Assembly: GCF_022807995.1 (NCBI RefSeq)
Contig: NZ_CP094351.1
Span: forward strand, 494,501-558,500
Direction of reading: 5' to 3'
Length of the DNA stretch: 64,000 bases
DNA from: Pseudomonas orientalis
Lineage (GTDB): Bacteria > Pseudomonadota > Gammaproteobacteria > Pseudomonadales > Pseudomonadaceae
A program made the position numbers and the translations under genes. Below the pieces are notes generated by a model. The model saw only the letters and a program-made list of their open reading frames with translations. It made no database searches and was not told the DNA's origin. Positions 7,802 to 16,651 of this stretch are shown here, one piece after another. The first letter of the stretch is position 1. Every line of letters starts with the position of its first letter.

Positions 7802-9464
7802 GCGCGGCCTCCAGTACTATCCGGCCACTTGAGCATGCCGCATCCCCATTGCGATAGGCGAAGTACAACTTGCCACGCTCCCGATCAAAGCGCAGGTGCA
7901 GTTGGATGTGATCACCGGGGCGTACCAGTTGCTGGAACTTGAGCACTTCCATACCGGCAAAGGCACTCGGCAAGTCGAGCAGGTGCCGGCCCAGGTTGAA
8001 CGCCCATTCCACTTGCACTACGCCGGGCAATACCGGTGTGACCGGGAAGTGCCCGCTGAAATAGGCCAGGTCCGGTGGGACGCTCAGTTGCAAAGTCCAT
8101 TCGCCGTCGGCTTCGACCTGCTCCAGCACCTCCGGCGACTTGGGGCGGGGCGCGAGCAACAAGGCTTCGATATCGGCCTGGGGCAGCTTGCCCTGGCTGT
8201 TGAGCGGCAGTTGACGTAGTAAACGCCAGCGGCGGGGCAACGCCAGGGCTTCGCAATGTTGGCTCAGGTGCTGGCGCAGGGTTTGGGTGACCGTACGCCG
8301 GCCCTGATTGCGCAGCGCCTGCAGACCCTCGGCGCTCAGTACCACCAGAGCGCCCAGTGAAGCGCGGTTTTCCTGCACCACGCCCAGGCGGGTTTCAGCG
8401 ACCCATGGATGGTTCATCAACGCCTGTTCAAGCATCGGCAGGGCGATGCGTTTTTCTTCCAGCTTGACGATACGGTCCAGGCGGCCCAGCAACTCAAAAC
8501 GGCCATCGGCATGGATGCGTGCGGCGTCGGCCGTCTGTTCGATATGCCCGGCGGGCAGGTAGGGCGAGGCAATGCGCAGGGCACCGTCGGCATCCTGGCT
8601 CAGTTGCACGTCGGCAAACGGCTGCCACGGTTGTGCGCCCTGGCGCCAGGCGATGCCGCCGGTTTCCGAGCTGCCGAGGATTTCCGTCGGCCATTGCTGC
8701 AAGCGGTCATAGAGGCTGCCGGCGGCTTCGACAGGTAAGGCGCCGCCCGAAGAAAACACCCGAGAGACCTGGCTCAGCGCCGGCCAGTCGAGGTTGTCGC
8801 CCATGCGCTTGAGCAGCGCCGGACTGGCGACCCAGGCGAATTGCGCGTGTTCGCGGCTGGCGCGCTGCATGTCCTCGGGGAATGCCAGTTGCCTGCGCAA
8901 GAAAGTGCGACCGGCGCACAGCGGCCACAGCACGCGGAACAGCAACCCGTAGATATGTTGGGTGGCGACACTGCCGATGATGCAGGCGTCTTTCAGGTCC
9001 GCGCCCCACAATGCCTCCAGCGCCTGGACCTCATTGGCCAGCTGGCGCAGGGACTTGTCGATACGCTTGGGTTCCCCGCTGGAGCCGGAGGTGCACAGGC
9101 TCAGTTGGCAGCTATCGAGGTCGAGGGCGGCAGGGCTCAGTGGTGCCTGGTACAGCGCTTCCAGGTCCGCAGTTTGCGTCAGCCAGGCATCGACGACGGC
9201 GTCCCAGCGCTGACGGGTTTGCGGCTGCAGGTCGGCGGGGAGCAATACGCTGACCCCGGCACGCCAGGCGCCGAGCAAGGCAATCGCCAGCACCCCGGCG
9301 TCTTCCAGGTGCACCGCCAGGCGCTGGATGCCGCGCGCTTGCAGGCCTGCCGCCAGGCGCAGCGACTGCTCCACCAATTGAGCATGATCGAGCGCGGGAT
9401 CGGTGGTGACCCGGCGCTGTTCCAGCGGCTCGAGCAGCAGATGCTCAAGTTTCAAACCTTTCAT
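7794..9464 (-). CDS. Aryl AMP-ligase fused to FabZ-like hotdog dehydratase
   Basis: 556 aa from the ATG at 9464, in ATGA overlap with the membrane-protein gene. Residues 1 to about 425 are an ANL-superfamily AMP ligase: P-loop-like [12 protein letters not shown] at 123-134, SSETGG in the middle, [14 protein letters not shown] before the hinge. Residues about 435-556 are a separate domain with [11 protein letters not shown] starting at H472, the FabZ/FabA active-site signature. In characterised APE systems ligase (ApeH) and dehydratase (ApeI) are separate proteins; here they share one chain. The ligase would load the aryl starter on an ACP and the dehydratase would form the polyene double bonds. 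Confidence 0.9.
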   Translation of the reverse strand: MKGLKLEHLLLEPLEQRRVTTDPALDHAQLVEQSLRLAAGLQARGIQRLAVHLEDAGVLAIALLGAWRAGVSVLLPADLQPQTRQRWDAVVDAWLTQTADLEALYQAPLSPAALDLDSCQLSLCTSGSSGEPKRIDKSLRQLANEVQALEALWGADLKDACIIGSVATQHIYGLLFRVLWPLCAGRTFLRRQLAFPEDMQRASREHAQFAWVASPALLKRMGDNLDWPALSQVSRVFSSGGALPVEAAGSLYDRLQQWPTEILGSSETGGIAWRQGAQPWQPFADVQLSQDADGALRIASPYLPAGHIEQTADAARIHADGRFELLGRLDRIVKLEEKRIALPMLEQALMNHPWVAETRLGVVQENRASLGALVVLSAEGLQALRNQGRRTVTQTLRQHLSQHCEALALPRRWRLLRQLPLNSQGKLPQADIEALLLAPRPKSPEVLEQVEADGEWTLQLSVPPDLAYFSGHFPVTPVLPGVVQVEWAFNLGRHLLDLPSAFAGMEVLKFQQLVRPGDHIQLHLRFDRERGKLYFAYRNGDAACSSGRIVLEAAHA

Positions 9465-10006
9465 ACGCGGCCTCGAACCCTTTGTCGTACCAGCCATTCC
9501 ACGGCAAACAACAGCCCCATCAGCCCGTAGGCGATCAAGCCGTTGTACAACGTCCACCAGCTCAGCGGCGCCCACAGGGTGAGGGCGCCGGCGAGCAGGC
9601 CATTACACAGAAAAAACACACTCCATACCACGGTGACCTGACGTGTATACAGCACCGCATTCGACGGCAGGTCCGGCTCAGTCATGCGTGCCAGGCGCTC
9701 GACCATCGGTGGCCCGTATTTCAGGCTCAGGCCGAACAGCGCCAGCATGAACCCGCTGACCAGGCTGGGGTACCAGCGCAGCCATTGCGGGTTATCGAAC
9801 CAGGCCAGGGCCAGGCAAAACACAATCACCACCAGCGCCATCCAGCGACTGCCGGGGCGTCGTGCGGCGGTGAAGGCGCGCAGCAGCCAGAGGCTGCCCA
9901 GCAGCAGGCCAAATTGCCATGGGGCAAAATGCTCGGTGCCGTAATACACCGCAAAGGGGTACAGCAGCCCCGCCAGCAACAGGCCAAGGCCGATCAGCCG
10001 GCTCAT
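9461..10006 (-). CDS. COG4648-type inner membrane protein of aryl polyene cluster
   Basis: 181 aa, strongly hydrophobic, with five or six predicted membrane segments, for example residues 2-20, 30-45, 55-70, 75-95 and 125-165. It corresponds to the small integral membrane protein found next to the ACPs in APE clusters (COG4648). Its function is unknown; position between ACP and ligase genes suggests a role in anchoring or handing over the acyl chain (inference). It overlaps both neighbours by 4 bp. Confidence 0.85.
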   Translation of the reverse strand: MSRLIGLGLLLAGLLYPFAVYYGTEHFAPWQFGLLLGSLWLLRAFTAARRPGSRWMALVVIVFCLALAWFDNPQWLRWYPSLVSGFMLALFGLSLKYGPPMVERLARMTEPDLPSNAVLYTRQVTVVWSVFFLCNGLLAGALTLWAPLSWWTLYNGLIAYGLMGLLFAVEWLVRQRVRGRV

Positions 10007-10257
10007 GCGGCGGGCTGGACCAGACGGTACACCGCCTCAACCACGTCATTGACGGTACGCACCGCCTTGAATTCCTCGGCGGCGATTTTCTTGCCGGTCT
10101 GGCGCTTGATATGGTCGATCAGGTCCACGGCATCGATGCTGTCGATTTCCAGGTCCTGGTACAGGTTGGCGTCCAGGGTGACGCGCTCGGGTTCCAGTTC
10201 AAACAGTTCCACCAGAGCGTCGCGCAGGGTGTTGAAAATATCGTCACGAGTTTGCAT
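10003..10257 (-). CDS. Acyl carrier protein (second ACP in transcription order)
   Basis: 84 aa acidic protein with EIDSIDAVD, where S40 is the predicted phosphopantetheine attachment site. It starts 9 bp after the first ACP gene and overlaps the membrane-protein gene by 4 bp. It differs clearly from the neighbouring ACP (DSID against DSVD, different helix I), so the two probably have different partners, as in characterised APE systems where one carries the growing polyene. Confidence 0.92.
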   Translation of the reverse strand: MQTRDDIFNTLRDALVELFELEPERVTLDANLYQDLEIDSIDAVDLIDHIKRQTGKKIAAEEFKAVRTVNDVVEAVYRLVQPAA

Positions 10258-10266
10258 GGTCCGGTC

Positions 10267-10536
10267 TCAAGCTGCCTGTCTGGCTGTGACGAATGCCGCA
10301 AGGCTGGCCACGTTGGTGAAGTGATTGCGCGTGTCCTTGGCGTCGGCATCGATCTTGATGCCGTACGTTTTCTGGATGGCCAGACCCAGTTCCAGGGCGT
10401 CGACCGAGTCCAGGCCCAGGCCTTCGCCGAACAGGGTCAGGTCGCTGCCGATGTCATCGGCGCTGATGTCTTCAAGGCCCAGGGCCTCGATGATCAGCAG
10501 CTTTATGTCGTGCTCAAGGCGGTGTTGGTCGCTCAT
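10267..10536 (-). CDS. Acyl carrier protein (first ACP in transcription order)
   Basis: 89 aa from the ATG at 10536, preceded by GGAG with about six bases of spacing; its start overlaps the acyltransferase gene by 23 bp. LGLDSVDALEL places the phosphopantetheine serine at S44. The sequence is ACP-like throughout. The longer in-frame extension to 10620 adds a basic segment foreign to ACPs and was dropped. Confidence 0.92.
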   Translation of the reverse strand: MSDQHRLEHDIKLLIIEALGLEDISADDIGSDLTLFGEGLGLDSVDALELGLAIQKTYGIKIDADAKDTRNHFTNVASLAAFVTARQAA

Positions 10537-11326
10537 CTTCGGCGAGCTCCTTAATGAAATAGTGATGCAGGTAATCGTTGAGCTTGCGTGACGCCTGGGG
10601 CGCGGGGCCCAATGCGGCAAACGCGTGTGGTTCTATATCGGCCCCCACGCGCAAACTGAAGTGGAATCGGCATTTGGGAATGCGATACCAGGGCTCGGCC
10701 TTGGTCAAAGTGGTGGGGCTGACCTTGATCACCACCGGGGTAATGAGGGTCGCACCGCGCAGCGCAATGGCTGCGCCGCCGCGATGAAAGGCCGGTGCCG
10801 CGCCGGGTGTGGTGCGGGTGCCTTCGGGAAAGATGATCAGGGTCTGCCCCGCGCGCAGGGCATCGGCGGCGGCATCGAGCATGTCGGCGCTGCCATCGTT
10901 GCTGATGTAGCCGGCGTCGCGCACCGGGCCGCGGGTGAACGGGTTCTGGAACAGGCTCTGCTTGACCACGCAGTTGGTCTGGCGCATCAGACCGATCAGG
11001 AACACCACGTCGATCAGTGACGGATGGTTGGCGACGATCATCTGGCCAGGGCGACCGAGTTTTTCCGCGCCCTCGACGCTGTACGTGAGGATGCCCAGGC
11101 CTTTCATCAGGCGAATGAAGAACCAGAACAGACAACTGATGGTGTGGCGCGCACGTCGTTGATGCTGCCCGGCGTCGCCCGGCAGGCAACTGAGCAGCGG
11201 GAACACCAGCAGGCGCAGGCACAGCCCGCCGACGCCGAACACAAAGAAGCTGGCGGCCGTGGCGAACAGGCGCCAGTAATAGGCCTGCCGTGGTTTGTCG
11301 TTCAGGACTTGCGTCGCCAGTTCCAT
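10514..11326 (-). CDS. PlsC-family 1-acyl-glycerol-3-phosphate-type acyltransferase
   Basis: 270 aa from the ATG at 11326. Two N-terminal hydrophobic stretches (about 20-47 and 63-80) are followed by NHPSLID (HX4D, H101 and D106) and FPEGTRT (166-172), the canonical motifs of the PlsC acyltransferase family. It overlaps the ketosynthase-like gene by 25 bp and the first ACP gene by 23 bp. It is a second acyltransferase of different fold from the LpxL-type one downstream. The likely role is building the lipid anchor to which the aryl polyene is attached. Confidence 0.88.
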   Translation of the reverse strand: MELATQVLNDKPRQAYYWRLFATAASFFVFGVGGLCLRLLVFPLLSCLPGDAGQHQRRARHTISCLFWFFIRLMKGLGILTYSVEGAEKLGRPGQMIVANHPSLIDVVFLIGLMRQTNCVVKQSLFQNPFTRGPVRDAGYISNDGSADMLDAAADALRAGQTLIIFPEGTRTTPGAAPAFHRGGAAIALRGATLITPVVIKVSPTTLTKAEPWYRIPKCRFHFSLRVGADIEPHAFAALGPAPQASRKLNDYLHHYFIKELAEDERPTPP

Positions 11327-12021
11327 ACTCGGTTCTTCCAGGCATGTTGGCAGGCGCCCTGTTCGGTCAGCAGGGTGCGCAGCAGGTTCAGGGCGTGGGG
11401 CCACTGGGTGTGAGTGAGTTGGACAGCGCTGCTGTTTAGTTCCAGTTGCCACTCGTCGCCCGGCGTCAGCAACAGGCCCAGGGCATAGGGGAAGGGCACG
11501 TCGGTGATCCAACTGGCATACGCATCGGGCGGTTGTTCTTCGGTAATCACCAGCAATACGGTCGGGGCGCCTTCGTTGAGCAATGCGGCGGCTTCGAGCA
11601 GGCCGTGTTCGAGGCCATCACCGGCGGCGGCGAGGGCGGTCATTTCGCTGGTTTCATTGCGCAGGATCGACCACAGGCCAATCACTGCGTTATGCACCGA
11701 CAGGCTGAACTGGGTCGGCGACAGTGGCTGCTCGTTGGCCAGGTCACTGAGGATGTCGAGGGTGCGCGGGGTTTCGCCGTGGCGGGAAATGAACACCAGC
11801 GGCAACTCTTCAAGGTCTTCGGCCAGCGGCCAGCCGACGCTGAACGCCATACGCGCCAGACGGCTCAGGCGCCGGCGCTGCATAGCTGGCAAAAATGACA
11901 CATCGGGAGACGCGTCGCTGACAGGCAGCAACACCGGGTCCCGGCACCAGGCGTGCCAGTCGTGCGCACTCTCAAGGCCAGGAGCCCAGGCGCGCCATTG
12001 GGCGATGTTGAAGTTGATCAC
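11302..12021 (-). CDS. Ketosynthase-like chain length factor, first gene of the aryl polyene operon
   Basis: 239 aa from a GTG at 12021; a TTG at 12063 would add 14 residues. The GTG is preferred because the protein then begins INFNIAQWRAWAPGLES, the usual start of this family (beta-ketoacyl synthase N-terminal domain, type 2). It contains FLPAMQRRRLSRLARMAF near 50-65 and ITEEQPPDAYASW near 160-170. It is far shorter than a catalytic KS (about 400 aa) and shows no catalytic Cys-His-His set, consistent with a chain length factor partner for the KS expected beyond the left edge. As the first visible gene it marks the operon start; the promoter should lie in 12022-12337. Confidence 0.82.
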   Translation of the reverse strand: MINFNIAQWRAWAPGLESAHDWHAWCRDPVLLPVSDASPDVSFLPAMQRRRLSRLARMAFSVGWPLAEDLEELPLVFISRHGETPRTLDILSDLANEQPLSPTQFSLSVHNAVIGLWSILRNETSEMTALAAAGDGLEHGLLEAAALLNEGAPTVLLVITEEQPPDAYASWITDVPFPYALGLLLTPGDEWQLELNSSAVQLTHTQWPHALNLLRTLLTEQGACQHAWKNRVWNWRRKS

Positions 12022-12337
12022 TGAGAAGTTATCCCGCCCCTGCGGGCTTCCATGTGCGGCCAATGGCCCCGGATTCCGGGACAGAGGACAAAGGCCGAAT
12101 GGCGCGCATTATCCCGGTGCCGTGGGGTTCTAGCAAATATTGGTTAAAATTTGTTCGCTATTGATTACAAATAAGTCGTTGAAATTTACGCGCTGTGTGC
12201 GACTGAGGGTCGAACCGGATTGTGGGAGCGTTCCCATTCATTTGTGAGCCAGACACAGGGGATGGATGAACGAGGTAGCTAACCGGCGCTTTTGCGCTCT
12301 ACACTCGGGTTATTCATTGAGACACGGAGGCTTTTCC
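12022..12337. promoter_or_regulatory. Divergent intergenic region between aryl polyene operon and parA-like gene
   Basis: 316 bp without a convincing gene. Around 12130-12190 the composition becomes clearly AT-rich (runs such as AAATATTGG, TTAAAATTTG, GATTACAAAT) in an otherwise GC-rich neighbourhood, so the promoters of both divergent units probably lie there. No clear -10/-35 pair or known operator could be assigned. Confidence 0.5.
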
Positions 12338-13108
12338 ATGCGGCGCGTGGTGTTCAATCAGAAAGGCGGCGTGGGCAAGTCCAGCATCGCCTGCAACCTG
12401 GCGGCGGTCAGCGCCAGCGAAGGTTATCGAACCCTGTTGGTGGACCTCGATGCACAGGGCAACTCCACCCAGTACCTCACCGGGCTTACCGGTGACGACA
12501 TTCCCATGGGGATCGCCGACTTTTTCAAGCAGACCCTGTCTTCCGGGCCGTTTTCCAAGAAGAACAAGGTGGATATCTACGAGACGCCCTTCGACAACCT
12601 GCACGTCATCACCGCCACCCCGGAACTGGCGGATCTGCAGCCCAAGCTCGAGGCCAAGCACAAGATCAACAAGCTGCGAAAGCTGCTGGATGAGTTGAGC
12701 GAGGATTACGACCGTATCTACCTGGACACACCGCCGGCTCTGAATTTTTATGCGGTTTCGGCGCTGATAGCCGCTGATCGCGTGCTGATTCCGTTCGATT
12801 GCGACAGCTTCTCGCGCCAGGCCCTGTATGTGCTGTTGGCTGAAATCGAAGAATTGAAGGATGACCATAACGAAGGCCTGGAAGTCGAAGGCATCGTGGT
12901 CAACCAGTTCCAGGCCCGGGCGAGCCTGCCGCAGCAGATACTCGATGAAATGATTGCCGAAGGGCTGCCGGTGCTGCCGGTGTACCTGGCCAGCTCCGTG
13001 CGCATGCGCGAGTCGCATCAGGAGAGCAAGCCGCTGATTCATCTGGACCCACGGCACAAGCTGACCCAGCAGTTTGTGGAACTGCATAACCTGCTGGAAA
13101 ATGCCTGA
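12338..13108 (+). CDS. Orphan ParA/MinD-family ATPase
   Basis: 256 aa from the ATG at 12338, with ACGGAGG eight bases upstream; the longer in-frame start at 12266 lacks such a site. The deviant Walker A KGGVGKSS spans residues 9-16 with both signature lysines (K9, K14), DLDAQGNS is the switch I region and YLDTPPALN the Walker B region. No parB gene or parS-like cluster follows, so this is not the chromosomal parAB pair. Orphan ParA proteins position other cargo, such as chemoreceptor arrays or enzyme complexes; the cargo here is unknown. It is divergent from the APE operon and followed by a REPIN. Confidence 0.9.
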   Translation: MRRVVFNQKGGVGKSSIACNLAAVSASEGYRTLLVDLDAQGNSTQYLTGLTGDDIPMGIADFFKQTLSSGPFSKKNKVDIYETPFDNLHVITATPELADLQPKLEAKHKINKLRKLLDELSEDYDRIYLDTPPALNFYAVSALIAADRVLIPFDCDSFSRQALYVLLAEIEELKDDHNEGLEVEGIVVNQFQARASLPQQILDEMIAEGLPVLPVYLASSVRMRESHQESKPLIHLDPRHKLTQQFVELHNLLENA

Positions 13109-13131
13109 CCTCAAGCGGTACACAGTTTCAA

Positions 13132-13220
13132 TGTGGGAGGGGGCTTGCCCCCGATGGCGGTATGTCAGCCAGCTTATTTGTAGCTGACCCACCGCTATCG
13201 GGGGCAAGCCCTCTCCCACA
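13132..13220. repeat. REPIN (class TGTGGGAGGGGGC), copy before first DUF6124-like module
   Basis: 89 bp. Left arm TGTGGGAGGGGGCTTGCCCC and a matching inverted right arm enclose a loop with a second inverted repeat (GTCAGCCAGC / GTAGCTGAC). Almost identical to 13825-13913. Confidence 0.95.
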
Positions 13221-13397
13221 TTTGGCTAGCGTTCCGGCAGAGGGATTTGGATTTTTCCCACAGGGTCTGTAGGAAGTGTCTGGCAGCAGGGGATTGGCCT
13301 TGTAACCTTGCCTACAGCTACGCCAGAATCCGCCGGCTTGTGCGTCTGGATGGGCGTCTCTAAGGTTTGCCGGTCGCTGAATGTTCAGTGATCGGGT

Positions 13398-13558
13398 TTA
13401 GTAGCCCGCTCAGACGAAAGCATGTGCACCGTTCCAAAAGCATGGCGTTTTTGCCTGTCGATGGTAGCTGTGCGCAGGGCACCTTCGGGTGCGCCGGGTT
13501 TTGCTTTCGTTCTACCGGTCTACTAACCTGCGTACAGCTGCCGCCCCTTGTTTAGTAG
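13398..13558 (+). ncRNA. Structured RNA candidate upstream of first DUF6124-like gene
   Basis: A 16-bp stem pairs GGTAGCTGTGCGCAGG (13463-13478) with CCTGCGTACAGCTGCC (13527-13542), all positions paired with two G-U. Inside is a tetraloop hairpin GCACC-TTCG-GGTGC (13479-13492) and CCGG repeats able to form another. CTACTAA at 13520-13526 is complementary to TTAGTAG at both 13398-13404 and 13552-13558. The second copy supports pairing by compensatory changes. Could be a 5' leader of the small gene or an independent small RNA; promoter and termini are not known. Confidence 0.6.
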
Positions 13559-13592
13559 CAAGCAGGCGATGGCCCTGGCAGAGAACGAAAAT

Positions 13593-13811
13593 ATGAATTT
13601 ATTCACCGTTACACCCAACCTCCCCACCGAAGCGCTGGTCATCAACAGCTACGAAACCTTCTCCTCGGTCCGCACCTTATTGCTCAATCTATCCAACGAC
13701 CTCACCGGTGAACACCGCGATGTGGCTCTGGCTATCCATCAACTGAGCGAGCTTGGCGTCATGCTGGTCAGCCAGATGATGGACCGCCAAGCCCCGCTGC
13801 CCCAAGGCTGA
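13593..13811 (+). CDS. Small DUF6124-like protein, copy 1
   Basis: 72 aa from the ATG at 13593 (alternative in-frame ATG at 13569). The start was chosen because MNLFTVTPNLP aligns with MVNLYTVTPNLP of copy 2; the ribosome site (AGAG) is weak. The protein is two predicted helices ending in ALAIHQLSELGVMLVSQMMD, which resembles the C-terminal part of Pseudomonas DUF6124 proteins. There is no signal peptide or membrane span and the function is unknown. From residue 8 onward it differs from copy 2 by one residue near the end (P to A). It is preceded by the structured-RNA candidate and followed by a REPIN. Confidence 0.75.
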   Translation: MNLFTVTPNLPTEALVINSYETFSSVRTLLLNLSNDLTGEHRDVALAIHQLSELGVMLVSQMMDRQAPLPQG

Positions 13812-13824
13812 AACGCGGACAAAA

Positions 13825-13913
13825 TGTGGGAGGGGGCTTGCCCCCGATGGCGGTATGTCAGCCAGCTTATTTGTAGCTGACCCACCGCTATCGGGGGCAA
13901 GCCCCCTCCCACA
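13825..13913. repeat. REPIN (class TGTGGGAGGGGGC) between the two modules
   Basis: 89 bp, nearly identical to 13132-13220, including the same loop sequence. It starts 14 bp after the first small gene and begins the second copy of the conserved leader. Confidence 0.95.
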
Positions 13914-14090
13914 TTTGGATAGCGTTCCGGCAGAGGGATTTGGATTTTTCCCACAGGGTCTGTAGGAAGCGTCTGGCAGCAGGGGATTGGCCTTGTAACC
14001 TTGCCTACAGCTACGCCAGAATCCGCCGGCTTGTGCGTCTGGATGGGCGTCTCTAAGGTTTGCCGGTCGCTGAATGTTCAGTGATCGGGT

Positions 14091-14224
14091 TTAGTAGCCC
14101 GTGGTGAGACGTACGGCAAATTATCAGTAATTGATGGTGGCTGTACGGAGGGCGCTTTCGAGCGCGCCGGTTGCGTCTCCCCGGTCTACTAACCTGCGTA
14201 CAGCTGCCACCCTCCGTTTAGTAG
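14091..14224 (+). ncRNA. Structured RNA candidate upstream of second DUF6124-like gene
   Basis: Same layout as copy 1: main stem 14136-14151 with 14193-14208 (one mismatch), hairpin GCGCT-TTCG-AGCGC at 14152-14165, CCGG pair, and CTACTAA (14186-14192) between two TTAGTAG elements (14091-14097, 14218-14224). Compared with copy 1 the hairpin has two double compensatory substitutions (A-U to G-C and C-G to U-A), and the main stem exchanges one wobble pair for a Watson-Crick pair. The linker before the stem is shorter. Confidence 0.6.
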
Positions 14225-14260
14225 CGCGTTGGTTGCGGCTCATCTACCCGGAGACGATCC

Positions 14261-14482
14261 ATGGTTAACCTCTATACCGTCACACCCAACCTCCCCACCG
14301 AAGCGCTGGTCATCAACAGCTACGAAACCTTCTCTTCGGTCCGCACCTTATTGCTCAATCTATCCAACGACCTCACCGGTGAACACCGCGATGTGGCTCT
14401 GGCTATCCATCAACTGAGCGAGCTTGGCGTCATGCTGGTCAGCCAGATGATGGACCGCCAAGCCCCGCTGGCCCAAGGCTGA
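14261..14482 (+). CDS. Small DUF6124-like protein, copy 2
   Basis: 73 aa, starting at an ATG preceded by GGAG at about seven bases. The sequence is almost identical to copy 1 after the first few residues; at nucleotide level only two or three differences are visible in the last 200 bp, while the upstream region is diverged. The C-terminal helix ALAIHQLSELGVMLVSQMMD is the family-like part. Function unknown. It is 37 bp from its RNA element and is followed by a REPIN that separates it from convergent trxC. Confidence 0.78.
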   Translation: MVNLYTVTPNLPTEALVINSYETFSSVRTLLLNLSNDLTGEHRDVALAIHQLSELGVMLVSQMMDRQAPLAQG

Positions 14483-14495
14483 AACACGGTCAAAA

Positions 14496-14584
14496 TGTGG
14501 GAGGGGGCTTGCCCCCGATGGCGGTGTGTCAGTCATGCACTTGGCAACTGACCCACTGCTATCGGGGGCAAGCCCCCTCCCACA
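14496..14584. repeat. REPIN (class TGTGGGAGGGGGC) between DUF6124-like gene and trxC
   Basis: 89 bp, same outer arms as the two upstream copies, but the loop differs (GTCAGTCATGCACTTGGC), so it was not part of the most recent homogenisation. It lies between the convergent ends of the small gene and trxC. Confidence 0.93.
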
Positions 14585-14611
14585 CTGTCCTGTGGTGCTT
14601 TCCTGATCGGG

Positions 14612-15046
14612 TTACACCCCCTGACTACGCAACCAACTCATCAACTGCGGCAACGGAAAGGCCCCACTCTGGCGCGCCACTTCCCGGCCGTTCTTGAACA
14701 GAATCAAACTCGGAATCGAGCGAATCCCCAACTGCGCCGACAACTGCTGGTTAGCCTCACTGTCCAGCTTGGCCAACCGGCATTTGCCTTCAAGCTGCCC
14801 GGCGGCCTGCTCGAATACCGGCGCAAACGACTTGCACGGCCCGCACCAGTCGGCCCACACATCCACCAGCAACGGCAGGTCGCCCTTGATCTGGCTGGCG
14901 TAGTCGCCCTGTTTCAATTCAAAGGGCTTGTTCAACAGCACCGGCTGCTTGCAGCGCCCGCATTTGGGTGCATCACCCAGGCGTGCGCCGGGGATGCGGT
15001 TGAGACCGTTGCAATGAGGGCAGGGGATTACAAGAGATTCGGACAT
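14612..15046 (-). CDS. trxC: Thioredoxin 2 (TrxC)
   Basis: 144 aa from the ATG at 15046, with GAGGAG upstream. An N-terminal zinc-binding module has two CxxC pairs (C9/C12 and C29/C32), followed by a thioredoxin fold with WCGPC at 67-71 and cis-Pro in RSIPSLILF. The zinc module distinguishes TrxC from TrxA. It is a cytoplasmic disulfide reductase, often induced by oxidative stress in related bacteria. The in-frame extension upstream to 15082 has no ribosome site. It is monocistronic, convergent with the duplicated small-gene module and followed upstream by selO on the same strand. Confidence 0.95.
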   Translation of the reverse strand: MSESLVIPCPHCNGLNRIPGARLGDAPKCGRCKQPVLLNKPFELKQGDYASQIKGDLPLLVDVWADWCGPCKSFAPVFEQAAGQLEGKCRLAKLDSEANQQLSAQLGIRSIPSLILFKNGREVARQSGAFPLPQLMSWLRSQGV

Positions 15047-15139
15047 CAGGGGCTCCTCGGGGCGGCTATTGGCTTCATGCAAAACTTGCTTTTGTGGTGA
15101 CCCTGCTCATCACAGAACAATTTAATTGTCATAAAAGAC

Positions 15140-16651
<1,512 letters not shown>

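Larger units (their letters stand above)
13132..14584. repeat. Tandem duplication of a REPIN-leader-RNA-small gene module (693-bp period)
   Basis: 13132-13408 and 13825-14101 are the same 277-bp sequence with only a few differences. The two genes at 13593 and 14261 are also nearly identical over their last 200 bp and into the following REPIN. The stretches between (13409-13592 and 14102-14260) are diverged. A third REPIN closes the array at 14496-14584. The conserved leader holds its own inverted repeat, CTGTAGG paired with CCTACAG. Outside the small genes no other coding sequence is evident in 13109-13592 or 13812-14260. Confidence 0.9.
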
